A stretch of DNA of 64,000 nt, from positions 87,726,295 to 87,790,294 of the forward strand of contig CM028378.1 of the NCBI GenBank assembly GCA_013146195.2, read 5' to 3'. The notes under the pieces were generated by a model. The model ran no database searches, was not told where the DNA came from, and saw only the letters and a list, made by a program, of their open reading frames with translations. Each line of letters begins with the position of its first letter. Position 1 is the stretch's first letter. This stretch comes from Codonopsis lanceolata (Eukaryota; Streptophyta; Magnoliopsida; Asterales; Campanulaceae). The position numbers and the translations under genes are program-made. Shown here one piece after another: positions 11,131 through 23,714 of the stretch.

Positions 11131-11519
11131 AACTACAACCAAGTGAGGATGTCATGTCCTTCGGGTCGAGCCCGATCGAGAACACAACGGAAAAAGATTT
11201 TTGTGTTTTCGAAAAAGCCGTATTCTTCCGGTCCGAAACCGTTGTCAAATACGGTATGAAGATTTGAATGTTTTTCTGCCACCACATTTCAACCGGTCAA
11301 TACCTTGTCGTTGAAACGTGTTAAGAAGAATTTTCTAAGTTATGTTTGGCTGGTCGCTGCCTTGTTTCCAAACATAACCCGAAAACTTTCAAATATCCAG
11401 AAAACTGCACTCGACCGATAAAGATCCGTCACCGAGCACGGCAAATTGATCATTCTTCAAATATTTTCAAAAGTTGTGAAGTGGAAAACATTCTTTTTCC
11501 TTCCTCTTTTCTTTTTCGC

Positions 11520-11668
11520 TCTCCCTGTTTTTTTTTTGTTTTTTCAAATATTCCTCTTCTTTTTTTGTGTTTTTTGAAATATTCCTCTTTTTTTTGTGTG
11601 TTTTTGAAATATTCATCTTTTTTTTTCTTTTTTGAAATATTCATCTTTTTTTTCTTTTTATTTTGAAA
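11520..11668 (+). repeat. T-rich tandem repeat
   Basis: About four 30-40 bp units of T-runs joined by GAAATATTC. The open frames here are low-complexity artefacts. Confidence 0.8.
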
Positions 11669-11837
11669 AAACAAATTTTCCTTAAAAGGAGATTATTCTA
11701 GAGTCAGGGTAAGAATACTGTACCTGACTTACCTTTTGCGCTCGGGTGGCTGCCGCGGGTTCGGCTGATCTTGGCATTTTTGCCACTCTTGCTGGGGAAT
11801 TTATTCTCTTTTTCTCCTTTTTTTTGTTTGTTTGTGA

Positions 11838-11916
11838 TGGTCGGACCTACTGATGTAGGCTGCCTACGTATCCTTTTTCAAGGAATCAGACCAAACGTAG
11901 TTCGGCCTGTGCTGGG
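11838..11916 (+). other. Conserved hairpin-like motif, copy 2
   Basis: Repeats GATGGTCGGACCTACT, GGCTGCCTACGTATCC, AAGGAATCAGACCA and CGTAGTTCGGCC of copy 1. CTACGT can pair with ACGTAG and TCCTT with AAGGA. Conservation of the pairing parts across the two copies suggests structure, not coding. Confidence 0.55.
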
Positions 11917-11964
11917 GAACAAATGTTGTAATGCAGACAAGTGTTATGCGGAAAGATAGTCGTA

Positions 11965-13160
11965 ATATCCATTACAACTTAGTGAAAACAGTGCATATCA
12001 CAATGCAAAACCCATTGCATCGCAACACTAAACGCAATATCCATTGCGTTGACACAAAACTGAATGCAATATCCATTGCAGAAAACAGATGCAATATCCA
12101 TTGCATCGGAACCCAAAACGCAATATCCATTGCGTCGACACATAACTTAATGCAATATCCATTGCATTAACACGGAAAACGGATGCAATATCCATTGCAT
12201 CACAAAACAAAACGCAATATCCATTGCGCCGACACAAACTTAATGTAATATCCATTGCATTAACACGGAAAACGGATGCAATATCCATTGCATCGCAAAA
12301 CAAAACGCAATATTCATTGCGCCGACACAGACTTAATGCAATATCCATTGCATTAACACGGAAAACGGATGCAATATCCATTGCATCACAAAACAAAACG
12401 CAATATTCATTGCGCCGACACAGACTTAATGCAATATCCATTGCATTAACACGGAAAACGGATGCAATATCCATTACATCGCAAAACAAAACGCAATATT
12501 CATTGCATTGACACAGACTTAATGCAATATCCATTGCGTAGACATAAACATAATGCAATATCCATTGCATTAATACGAAATGCAGATGCAATATCCATTG
12601 CATCGCAACACTAGATGCGATATCCATCGCATCAACACGGAAAGACAGATGCAATATCCATTGCATCGCAACTCCAGATGCGATATCCATCGCATTGACA
12701 CTAAAAGACGGATGCAATATCCATTGCATCTCAACGCTGAATGCGATATTCATCGCATTGACACGGAAGGACGGATGCAATATCCATTGCATCGCAACGC
12801 TGAATGCGATATCCATCGCATTGACACGGATGCAATAATTGCATCGGATGCGATATATCCATTCGCGGATGCAATATCCATTGCATCATGCGAATGCGAT
12901 ATCCATCGCATTGACAAATCGGATGCAATATCCATTGCATCGCGGCGAATGCGATATCCATTGCATTGACACTGAAAGACGGATGCAATATCCATTGCAT
13001 CGCAACGCTGAATGCGATATCCATCGCATTGACATGGAAGGACGGATGCAATATCCATTGCATCGCAACGCTGAATGCGATATCCATCGCATTGACACTG
13101 AAAGATGGATGCAATATCCATTGCATCGCAACGCTGAATGCGATATTCATCGCATTTCTA
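11965..13160 (+). repeat. Palindromic satellite array, about 38 units
   Basis: Units spaced about 28-35 bp share an ATCC (some ATTC) loop between complementary arms, for example ATGCAAT-ATCC-ATTGCAT, ACGCAAT-ATCC-ATTGCGT and ATGCGAT-ATCC-ATCGCAT. The arms change together, so pairing is kept. Spacers (such as TCGACACAAACTTA) are less conserved. The array is open in several frames because the monomers rarely contain stops; the MQWILH-type translations are not genes. Confidence 0.93.
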
Positions 13161-13525
13161 AAAGACGGTAAGTCGTGATGTATGTGCTGTAAAGGTAGTC
13201 TATCAAATGTTGTGATTTATGAGACGTCTCCTCAAGAGCGCTGCCTTCGTCGGAGAACAAAACCTTTCCCTCTGATCCGGGGTTGTATGCCCCTTAAAGG
13301 AAAGTTTTCCAACACAGCTATTGATGCACAGAAAGTGGGTAAAATACTTACCTTTTCTTACCTTGGCTTTGCCTTTGCGACTTTTTTTTTACTGCATTCG
13401 CCAGGGATTTTGTTGCAGCCCAAATTTTTGGAATTTTTTTTCTTTTGCTGCCGCAATTTTCGGCCTTAGCTGGAAATTTTCTTCCTTGCCGTTACATTTT
13501 TCGGCTTCTGCTGGGAATATTATTA

Positions 13526-13557
<32 letters not shown>

Positions 13558-16500
13558 TTGCTATTTCCGTCCTTGGCTAGAAATTTCTTCTTTTGCTCTG
13601 CTGCCGATTTTCTGGCTTTTCTGCCCCATTTGCCGACTGATCTGCTGGGGATATGGACTTCACTTTTTGTGACTTTTGATGATGCTGTGGAGGATCTTTG
13701 GGAGGTGATCCTTTGGTGAGATGCTGACAGAACATTCATAGGTCGATGCGGCGGAGGACCTGATAAGATGTAGTAGAAAGATGCAAGCATGCGAATGAAA
13801 TTTTCCCTTTCCTTTTAAAAAAAACTTTTGCATGTGTATGTGTACCATCTGTTTCTTAAACATGTTAAGACAGGATAAGGCAAGGTGATGGTAATGTAAT
13901 ATGAGAGCTTGAGATGTGACTTTTAGTTGGTTTTGGAGGGTTATGTGTATAGGAGTTGATATTTGAAATGGAGGCGGATGATGTGTTGGGTCAGTTTTCA
14001 GTCCTTTGACTAGTGCATCAAAAAAAAAAAGGAATTCAATCGGGACTAGTGAGTCCTACTAATCAATTCCTCGGAGGAACCATTTTTCTTTTCTTTCCCC
14101 CCATTTTTTTTTTCTTTTTTTTTTTTTTTTTTTTGCTCTAACTTTTGCCTAGGCCGCCCTTTCAGGTTTTCAACCTAGCGAGCTTTTACCTTATAGGAAG
14201 CCAATCCTTCGATGCATGCGAAGATGAGCTGCTTATTCTTGAGAGATCATGGTTTTATAGCCTTTTGCTTCTTCTGTAGAGATGGAAATTTGCCTTTGGA
14301 GATGATGAGCCTTGTGTATCCAATGAGTTTGATGAGAGAAAGCCCCAGGATGAATTTAATCACCCAAATTTTGTAAGATGGGATAGGCAAGTTTCTGAAG
14401 AGATTAATTGGAGACAACCCCAGAAAAGCTAGATTGAAAAAGACTTTTGTAGAAGACAGGAATGAGTATGCTCACAGAAAGTGGATGACTCTAATGGACA
14501 AAAAAAGAGTCATGATCCGTAGTTTATCGCCGAGTATCACATGTTTTATGGACCCTACTTAACATTTATCTTTTGATAATTTTATGTGTTTTAGGAAGGA
14601 GTTTTGTCCACGGATCCGTGATCACGTTGCATCCGATTGAAACAAAGCTATAGGTGGTGACTAGGTTATGGTATAGTGTTCAAGCATTTGGGATGGTTTA
14701 GCTTTAGGATAGAGGATCGATCGGCCTCTTGCTCAAAGGTATTTTGGTCCGTGGGTTTGGTTATTTTTTTTTAGGAAAGGCGATCGCAGGGCGATTATTG
14801 GGTGGCCTTTTAGGCTGTGGGTTTGGATAGAAAGTTGTTTTTTTTTGGACCTGTTGTAGGTATGGTTGGGAGGTCGGTTTCGGCTTTGGTTGTGGTCGTG
14901 GGGTTGTCCAAGAGTGATTGATGTTTTTCTTTTGGTTGCGAGAGATATTTTTGAAAAAATTGCTCAGAGAGGCTTCTTTCTTTTTTTTTTTTCTCTTTTT
15001 TTTTTTTTTTTTGTTGCGAGAGGAAATTTCTTTCTTCTTTTTTTTTTTGACCTCTGAGCAATTTGAGAGAGTGCTTGAAAAGATACTCGCTTTCTCTCTC
15101 TTGGGATAAAAGAAGATTATCACTCTTGGTGGATATATATAAGGGTGGAGCAGACCCGGTTTCGAGAAGTTTGGTTTAGAGATGGTTAGGCTTTGGCAAT
15201 TGATGGATTTGTTCAGCATTTGGGAGAGGTTGGGGTGTATGGTTGGAAGCCCCTAGTGTACCGTTTAATAGCTCGACCGCAATGGGTTGAAGATGACCTT
15301 TCACCAAGACAGAAGATTGCTTTATCAAACTTTACATTTTAATGGTTTGTGGGTCCATATTCTTGAAATGACTCATCACCAACTCGTGCGCTTTATCATG
15401 TTTTTACATACACCGAGTCGACTCGCCATCATTTTTTTTACAAATACTTTGGCGATATGTGCTCAAAGATCAAGAAGAAGACTCGACAAGCTAGTAAGAA
15501 TATATCAGATTCGAATATAGATAGATACCTTTGCAAAGCTCGATCCGAGGACATGGTTGGACTTTGAAATAACGGAGACCAAATGGGTTCGTGAGCATAC
15601 TTTTTAAATGGATGGGTTTCAGAGGCATCAATATGAGCGGAAGAGACACCCTGGGGTTTGAAAGCCCCTAGTCCTCCTGGAGTCGGCCTTTTCTGGATTT
15701 CCTGCCTTTCCAGGATTTTCTGCCTTCTTGGCTTGTCTAGCTCTCTTTTCTTTTCTGGCTCCCTATCGGGTCTTCTTTTTTTTCTTTTCTTGTTGTTTTT
15801 TTTTCTCTTTTTTTTTTGGTAGACCTTGACATCTCAAAGTAGGACTTGCTAGATTTTTTCTTTTTGAATCAAGAATGACTGATGCACTTATCACCGGTGA
15901 TGGCAATTGAAAATAATGGTGAGGGGGGATTGCTGTCTTTACATGTTTTGGGAAACAGAAGACAACATATAGAAAAAAGACTTTCTGTCCCTTTTTTTTT
16001 CGAAGACTCTTCCTCTTCTCTTTTTTTTTAGAGGAACTAAATTTCCTTTTTTTTTCAATTTTTTTATGAGTATAACGACACGCACTCCCGACGCCTTCTC
16101 AAGAGAGTAAATGACGTAGTCAACTTTTTTTATTAGCCCCCAAAATTAGTTAGGGTACCGTAAAACAACAAGGGTTCCAAAATTGACACCGGTTGAAAAG
16201 AGTTGTTTCGGAGATTTTTTGACAAAAGAACATTGCCAAAGGTGCAAAGAGTCTTTGAGGTGTATATACAAGGGTATTCTAGGGTACTTTCTACTTTTAC
16301 TAAAGACAATCATGGGTGCAGTTAATGATTGGCCATCAATAAGATCTTTGATGGCACTTCGAAGTTATAACACTTATCAGGTGGATGGCCACTCTACGAT
16401 GATACTGATATTGAGAGTGGTCCCATGTGTCTGATAGCTTTGGTGGAGGTCGGTAGTTTTCCATAGGTTTCAAAACCCCTTGTGCCATTAGGCCTTGGAA

Positions 16501-17150
16501 AATCAGGGACATTGGGGCATTCAGTTCATCGTAATGCCTTCTTTTTGCTCGGTAGGGTCCTATGAGGTTCTTGTTGGCATTACTGCTTCCTTCAACAGAG
16601 TTGGCAGATTCATATGACCATGGCACACTACTATATTTACCAGGTGGAATTCTTTCAACCACATTGACTTCTTCGAAGACTCTTCGTGATTCAGTCACAG
16701 AGTGAAATTGGGGTGTATGTGTATCAATCTCTAGGGATCCCGTATTTCTTTCATCAATACGGACTCCTATCTCTACTTTTTTAAAAAATTGCTATAAGGG
16801 AGATACCGCATGCGTTCTAGGTAAATGGGCTGGAGGTTTTTGATGAACATTCTGCATGATTCAGCCGGATCGAGGTCTGTCCAGAGTCTGGGCGACTTTA
16901 TCCTTCCATCTGGCTGCAAATTCTGCGAATGTTTCATTTTCTTTTTGGTGCATGCCTCAGTTCCCTTTTTAGTGGTGGTATTATCTTTGTACCTTTCAGG
17001 AACCCTTGACTATTTGGTCCCAAGTGCCCATGGTGCTATCATCTGCTAGCATTAACCATTGCTTAGCGGCTATTCAGGAGTAAGGGTGTGAAAATTGGAG
17101 GCCATGGCTTGAAGCTAGCCCCTCTTGATTGCATGCCAGTAGAGTAAGAT
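13160..17150 (-). other. Element C internal segment, first copy, ending at the gap
   Basis: Mostly noncoding, with long T-runs (14100-14135, 14980-15050, 15775-15815). It nearly repeats 17645-21673. Positions 16336-17100 hold a - strand gag fragment (KNLIGPYRAKRRHYDELNAP) equal to that at 20816-21139. A + strand stretch at 14330-14560 has gene-like wording (FNHPNFVRWDRQVSEEINW) but is broken and I do not recognise it. The copy stops at 17150, where the other copy continues into the rest of gag. Confidence 0.8.
13520..13559. repeat. (ATT)n microsatellite
   Basis: An ATT/TTA run; the same run appears at 17999-18038 in the second copy of this segment. Confidence 0.9.
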
Positions 17151-17250
17151 NNNNNNNNNNNNNNNNNNNNNNNNNNNNNNNNNNNNNNNNNNNNNNNNNN
17201 NNNNNNNNNNNNNNNNNNNNNNNNNNNNNNNNNNNNNNNNNNNNNNNNNN
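17151..17250. other. Assembly gap, 100 N
   Basis: Exactly 100 N, a common placeholder for a gap of unknown size. The 4 kb before it is repeated after it. Confidence 0.99.
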
Positions 17251-17660
17251 CGAAGCTCCGATGCAATATCCATTGCATCACCGAATGCGATATTCACTCC
17301 ATTGACACCGGAAGACTTCGATGCAAATATCCATCGCATTGACACCGAAGATTTAGCGTAATATCCATCGCATCGTTAACGCCGAATGCGATATCCATCG
17401 CATTGACATGGGAAGGACAGATGCAATATCCATTGCATCGCAACGCCGACGCGATATCCATCGTGATTGACACTGAAAGACGGATGCAATATCCATTGCA
17501 TTGTATCGCCGAATGCGATATCCATCGCATTGACATGGAAGGACGGATGCAATATTCATTGCATCGCGCCGAATGCGATATCCATCGCATTGACATCAAA
17601 GATGGATGCAATATCCATTGCATCGAACGCCGAATGCGATATTCATCCCATTTCTTAAAA
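17251..17660 (+). repeat. Palindromic satellite, second copy (about 13 units)
   Basis: Same unit family as 11965-13160 and corresponding to its right end. Several units are damaged in the arms or spacers compared with the first copy. Confidence 0.9.
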
Positions 17661-20600
17661 GACGGTAAGTCGTGATGTATGTGTCAAAGGTAGTCTATCA
17701 AATGTTGTGATTTATGAGACGCCTCCCTCAGAGCGCCGCCTTCGCCGGAGAACAAAACCTTTCCTCTCGATCCGGTTGTATGCCCTTAAAGGAAAGTTTT
17801 CCAACACAATAGCTGATGCACGTAGTGGGTAAAATACTTACCTTTTTCTTACCTTTGGCTTTTGCCCTTTGCGATTTCGGCCTTTGTTTTACTGCACTCC
17901 GCCGGGTGATCCAGCCCCTGCCTTTGCCGAATTTTTTTTTCTTTGCCGCAATTTCGCCTTATCGGAATTTCTTTCCTCGCTTATTTTTCGCTTCCGTCAA
18001 TATTATTATTTTTATTATTATTATTATTATTATTATTTTGCTATTTCCGTCCTTGGCTAGAAATTTCTTCTTTTGCTCGGCCGCCGATTTTCAAGTTTTT
18101 CTCGCCCCATTTGCCGATCAACATCCGCTGGGGATATGGACTTCACTTTGTGACTTTTGATGATGCCTGTGGAGGATCTTTGGGAGGTGATCCTTGGCGA
18201 GATGTCGCGTAACATTCATAGGTCGATGCGGCGGAGGACCTGATAAGATGTAGTAGAAAGATGCAAGCATGCGAATGAAATTTTCCCTTTCCTTTTAAAA
18301 AAAACTTTTGCATGTGTATGTGTACCATCTGTTTCTTAAACATGTTAAGACAGGATAAGGCAAGGTGATGGTAATGTAATATGAGAGCTTGAGATGTGAC
18401 TTTTAGTTGGTTTTGGAGGGTTATGTGTATAGGAGTTGATATTTGAAATGGAGGCGGATGATGTGTTGGGTCGGCTACCCTTGACTAGTGCATCAAAAAA
18501 AAAGGAATTCAATCGGGACTAGTGAGTCCTACTAATCAATTCCTCGGAGGAACCATTTTTCTTTTCTTTCCCCCCATTTTTTTTTTGCTGTTTTTTTTTT
18601 TTTTTTTTTTGCTGCTCTAACTTTTGCCTAGGCCGCCCTTTCAGGTTTTCAACCTAGCGAGCTTTTACCTTATAGGAAGCCAATCCTTCGATGCATGCGA
18701 AGATGAGCTGCTTATTCTTGAGAGATCATGGTTTTATAGCCTTTTTGCTTCTTCAGGTAGAGATGACAGCTGCCTTTGGAGATGATGAGCTTCTGTGTAT
18801 CCAATGAGTTTGATGAGAGAAAGCCCCAGGATGAATTTAATCACCCAAATTTTGTAAGATGGGATAGGCAAGTTTCTGAAGAGATTAATTGGAGACAACC
18901 CCAGAAAAGCTAGATTGAAAAAGACTTTTGTAGAAGACAGGAATGAGTATGCTCACAGAAAGTGGATGACTCTAATGGACAAAAAAAGAGTCATGATCCA
19001 GAGTTTATCGCCGAGTATCACATGTTTTATGGACCCTACTTTAACATTTATCTTTTGATAATTTTATGTGTTTTTAGGAAGGAGTTTTGTCCTGGATCCA
19101 GATCACGTTACAACTGATTGAAACAAAGCTATAGGTGGTGACTAGGTTATGGTATAGTGTTCAAGCATTTGGGATGGTTTAGCTTTAGGATAGAGGATCT
19201 GATCGGCCTCTTGCTCAAAGGTATTTTGGTCCGTGGGTTTGGTTATTTTTTTTTAGGAAAGGCGATCGCAGGGCGATTATTGGGTGGCCTTTTAGGCTGT
19301 GGGTTTGGATAGAAAGTTGTTTTTTTTTTTGGACCTGGTTGTAGGTATGGTTGGGAGGTCAGTTTTCGGCTTTGGTTGCGGGTCGTGGGGTTGTCCAAGA
19401 GTGATTGATGTTTTTCTTTTGGTTGCGAGAGAGATATTTTGAAAAAATTGCTCAGGAGAGGCTTCTTTCTTTTTCTTTTTTTTCTCTTTTTTTTTTGTTG
19501 CGAGAGGGAAATTTCTTCTCTTCTTTTTTTTTTTGACCTCTCGGAGCAATTTGAGAGAGTGCTTGAAAAGATACTCGTTTTCTCTCTCTTGGGATAAAAG
19601 AAGATTATCACTCTTGGTGGATATATATAAGGGTGGAGCAGCCCCAGTTTCGAGAAGTTTGGTTTTAGAGATGGTTAGGCTTTGGCAATTGATGGATTTG
19701 TTCAGGCATTTGGGAGAGGTTGGGTGTATGGTTGGAAGCCCCTAGTGTACCGTTTAATAGCTCGACCGCAATGGGTTGAAGATGACCTTTCACCAAGACA
19801 GAAGATTGCTTTATCAAACTTTACATTTTAATGGTTTGTGGGTCCATATTCTTGAAATGACTCATCACCAACTCGTGCAGTTTTATCATGTTTTTACACG
19901 AGTCGACTCGTCATCATTTTTTTTACAAATACTTTGGCGATATGTGCTCAAAGATCAAGAAGAAGACTCGACAAGCTAGTAAGAATATATCAGATTCGAA
20001 TATAGATAGATACCTTTGCAAAGCTCGATCTGAGGACATGGTTGGACTTTTGAAATAACGGAGACCAAATGGGTTCGTGAGCATACTTTTGTACGGATGG
20101 GCTGTAGGCATCAATATGAACGGAAGAGACACCCCTGGGGTTTGAAAGCCCCTAGTCCTCACGAGGTCGGCCTTTTGGATTTCTGATTTCCTTTCCAGGA
20201 TTTTCTGCCTTCTTGGCTTGTCTAGCTCTCTTTTCTTTTCTGGCTCCCTATCGGGTCTTCTTTTTTTTCTTTTCTTGTTGTTTTTTTTTCTCTTTTTTTT
20301 TTTGGTAGACCTTGACATCTCAAAGTAGGACTTGCTAGATTTTTTCTTTTTGAATCAAGAATGACTGATGCACTTATCAACTGGTGATGGCAATTGAAAA
20401 TAATGGTGAGGGGGGATTTCCTGTCTTTACATGTTTTGGGAAACAGAAGACAACATATAGAAAAAAGACTTTCTGTCCCTTTTTTTTTCGAAGACTCTTC
20501 CTCTTCTCTTTTTTTTTAGAGGGAACTAAATTTCCCTTTTTTTTCAATTTTTTTTATGAGGTATAACGATTACGTACCTCCGGACAGTCTTCTCAAGAGA

Positions 20601-21673
20601 GTAAATGACAGTAGTCAACTTTTTTTTATTAGCCCCTGCAAAATTGTTAGTGGTACCAGAAAACAACAAGGGTTCCAAAATTGACACTGTGTTGAAAAGA
20701 GTTGTTTCCTGGAGATTTTTTTTGACAAAAGAACATTCAAAGGTGCAAAGAGTCTTTGGAGGTGTATATACAAGGGTATTCTAGGGTACTTTCTACTTTT
20801 TACTAAAGACAATCATGGGTGCGGCTTTTTCAATGATTTGGCCATCAATAAGATCTTGGATGGCACTTTGAGCTTATAACACTTATCGGTGGGATGGCCA
20901 CTGCTACGATGATACTCGCAATATTGAGAGTGGTCCCATGTGTCTGATAGCTTTGGTGGAGGCCGGTAGTTTTCCATAGGTTTCAAAACTCCTTGTGCCA
21001 TTAGGCCATGGAAAATCATGGACATTGGGGCATTCAGTTCATCGTAATGCCTTCTTTTTGCTCGGTAGGGCCCTATGAGGTTCTTGTTGGCATTACTGCT
21101 TCCTTCAATAGAGTTGGCAGATTCATATGACCATGGCACACTACTATATTTACCGGTGGAATTCTTTCAACCACATTGACTTCTTCCGAAGACTCTTCGT
21201 CGATTCGAGTCACAGAGTGAAATTGGGGGTGTATGTGTATCAATCTCTAGGGATCCCGTACGTATTTCTTCATCAATACGGACTCCTATCTCTACTATTT
21301 CTTTAAAATTGCTATAAGGGAGATACCGCATGCGTTCTAGGTAAATGGGCTGGAGGTTTTTGATGAACATTCTCGCATGATTCGCGGATCGGTCCGTCCA
21401 GTGGTCCGGGCGACTTTATCCTTCCATCTCGGCCGCAAATTCTCGCGAATGTTTCATTTTCTTTTGGGTGCATGCCTCAAGTTCCCTTTATTTTCAGTGG
21501 TGGTGGTGGTATTGTCTTTGTACCTTTCAGAACCCTGACTCATTATTTGGTCCCAAGTGCCCATGGTGCTATCATCATCGCTAGCATTAACCATCGCTTA
21601 GCCCCTATTAAGGTAAGGTGAAAATTGGAGGCCATGGCTTCAAGCTAGCCCTCTTGACCGCATGCCGAGAGTA
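17645..21673 (-). other. Element C internal segment, second copy
   Basis: Collinear with 13160-17150. Long runs are identical (for example 18215-18470 versus 13735-13990). Differences cluster at CAG, CTG and neighbouring CG-rich sites. Noncoding except for the gag fragment at its right end. Includes the (ATT)n run at 17999-18038. Confidence 0.85.
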
Positions 21674-22352
21674 AGATTTTAGGTGAGAGATAGGGCATCC
21701 GGTCCATCAAATTTTTCTATGTCGGGCATTTTGAAATTTGGGGGTAGTATGGCTGAAGGTTTTAGCGTTAATGCCTTCATAGAAAATTTTTCTTTGTCCA
21801 GGGCTTTGAGCATCATACTTTTCAAGTTCTCCATGTCTTCCTCCATTTTGGTGGGAGGGGGAGTTGGATTTTGGTATATCGGTAGGTTTGGGAAAGGGAT
21901 TAGTTTCGCTATGGTATTTTATAAGGATTTTGAGGAGGCGTTTGGTGAGGGTTCTGGTAAGGATTTTGATTTTGGGTGGGATTCGGGTTTTGGACAGGAT
22001 AAGGATTTTGGGCTGGACATGGATTTTGGGTTGGATAGGGATTTTGGGTTGGACATGGATTTTGGGTTGGATAGGGATTTTGGGTTGGACATGGATTTTG
22101 GGTTGGACATGGATTTTGGGTTGTGGTAATATTTGGTGGGTTAGTGTTTGGCTGAGAAATTGGGTTTGGAAGAACATGGGAGGTTGATGCTTTTTTAGGG
22201 ATTGCAGGGGAAGAGTTCACCTCACCACTGGATTTTAGACTTTGTACGAGACTAGCCATTTGACTCATCGCTGCACCCAACCTTTGGTCAAACCATTCCT
22301 GCATTGCCGGAGTCGAGCGCCCCTCCGAAGAAGCCCCTGGATCTGTACCCAT
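20816..22352 (-). pseudogene. gag: Element C Gag, broken into several frames
   Basis: Begins MGTDPGASSEGRSTPAMQEW at 22352, followed by a Gln/Asn/Pro-rich stretch of six-residue repeats (QNPCPT type). Downstream, in other frames, come PPKFKM-like capsid wording near 21740, then MFIKNLQPIYLERMRYLP and FKEIVEIGVRIDEEI (21370-21240), GPYRAKRRHYDELNAP, and a zinc-knuckle-like CEYHRSSGHPTDKC near 20920. This is the Gag layout of Tat-side Ty3 elements. Many of the frame breaks may be base errors: this stretch lies in the zone with altered CAG/CTG sites. No protease or RT follows. Confidence 0.75.
21947..22131 (-). repeat. 18-bp coding minisatellite within element C gag
   Basis: About ten 18-bp units of GGATTTTGGGTTGGACAT type on the + strand. 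They keep the gag frame and encode QNP(C/Y)PT on the - strand. Confidence 0.85.
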
Positions 22353-23714
22353 GGCGGGCTGCTTACTTTTGCCGCCATTCTCGCTAAAATATGTACCTTC
22401 GAATCGACACGCCTTTTTCTCGATCTGCCCCGATATTTTCCTCGATTCAATTATGTGCCTCCTTCCCGTATCAATCGGCCAAGATTATTCTCGCCTTTCC
22501 AAATTCGGGCCAGTCTCGAGGAAAATGGGGTTTTGGAGGTATCGAAGGCCGGGCCGGAGGCCGTCTGGCTTTGGAGTACAGCGTGGCCCTTTTTATTAGT
22601 ATTTTATTATTATTATTTTCATGTTCCCTACAATTGACCTGGATAAGCACTCGCTTTTTTTGACAGCCTCGTGACTTTTCCTCGAACAAGGGATTCTTTC
22701 TCAGAGTATAGGACCAACGTATTCCACACGCCTTTCCTCCCAGATCGGATCGGTCCCGGGGCCTATACTCTTTCCAGGATCCACCATCCGAAATGGTCTA
22801 GGTTGAGCATCTGAGAATTATAAGTCAGCCCATGTTTTTTATTTATTCTATTTTTTTTTGTGCGCACTTATTATATTACTTTATTTTTGAACTTGCGCAT
22901 TTTTTTTTTGATCTTTTTTTTGACAATGGGCTCATAACCCGTAGATGCAAAACCGGTCGATGGCCCGTGAAGTGTCCCAAAAACTATATGCATTCTAACG
23001 TTGGCTTATGCAAGGGTAGGCCGGCCATGGTGTAGGTAACAGCTTCGAATATATTTACATGCGTGCACGTGTGTGCGGTATCTAGAAAGCAGTAAAGTCT
23101 TTACTTATTTTACAGATGTATAAACAGAAAATAAAACAAATTTGGCATGTCTTGCTGTTGTGTGTGGATTTTCTCGGCTTTTTATGTTTGAGCGCAAGCA
23201 AGCAAGCACACCATTTTAAGAAATAGAAAGAAAAGTGGGGAAACTATCTATCCCTATTAATTACAAATTTTGGTCCTATGTCCCCAAAATAAAATGACAG
23301 AATGAATGCAGATATGTACAAATGTACAGAGTAAATAAAAAAGAAAATGAACTGAATAAATAAAATATAGAGCCGAAAAAGTAAAGCCCCAACTCTTTGT
23401 TGCTGCCTCGGAATTTATTGTAATATATATAATATTTTTTTCGAAATTTTTTTTGATATATTTATTTTTTTTTATATATATTTGATTTTTTTTATACTCT
23501 TAAACACACCCGCAATGTATCTGGAACGAGATCTGCCGCGATGGAGGATCATATCCACAAATATAGCCACTACCGTATGGGAACACTTTATTGAAATGCG
23601 TAAATTAATATAACAAGCATACTACACCCAGAAACAAATAAAAACAAAAAAGTTTTATTTTATGAGTCTAGCCCTCCATTTTATTTAAAATAAAACAACT
23701 CCCAGAGTCGCCAT
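22353..23714 (-). other. Element C leader and primer-site region
   Basis: Noncoding stretch between the 5' LTR and gag with A/T-rich low-complexity runs at 23420-23500. ATGGCGACTCTGGG directly follows the LTR on the - strand (23701-23714) and fits a primer-binding site of the TGGCGACTC type found in Tat-side elements; I have not assigned the tRNA. Confidence 0.6.

Noticed and set aside
11965..13160. CRISPR-like look: short palindromic repeats with variable spacers
   Set aside because: Repeats vary, spacers are related to each other, and the context is a plant retrotransposon; there are no cas genes.
12028..13171. Long open frames on both strands over the satellite (MQWILHPSF / CNIHCIATLN type repeats)
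   Set aside because: They are translations of a tandem repeat that happens to lack stops in several frames at once.
14330..14560. Possible captured host gene in element C (FNHPNFVRWDRQVSEEINW)
   Set aside because: Broken within about 100 bp in both copies, and I could not match it to a family; kept only as a note in the segment entry.
14761..15219. Lys-rich (-) or Phe-rich (+) open frames at 14761-15219 and 19243-19611
   Set aside because: They are low-complexity products of T-runs in noncoding parts of element C and are not kept between the two copies.
21864..22187. + strand frames with DFGLDMDFGLD repeats
   Set aside because: Antisense of the 18-bp minisatellite in gag, which fits on the - strand with Gag start and downstream capsid blocks.
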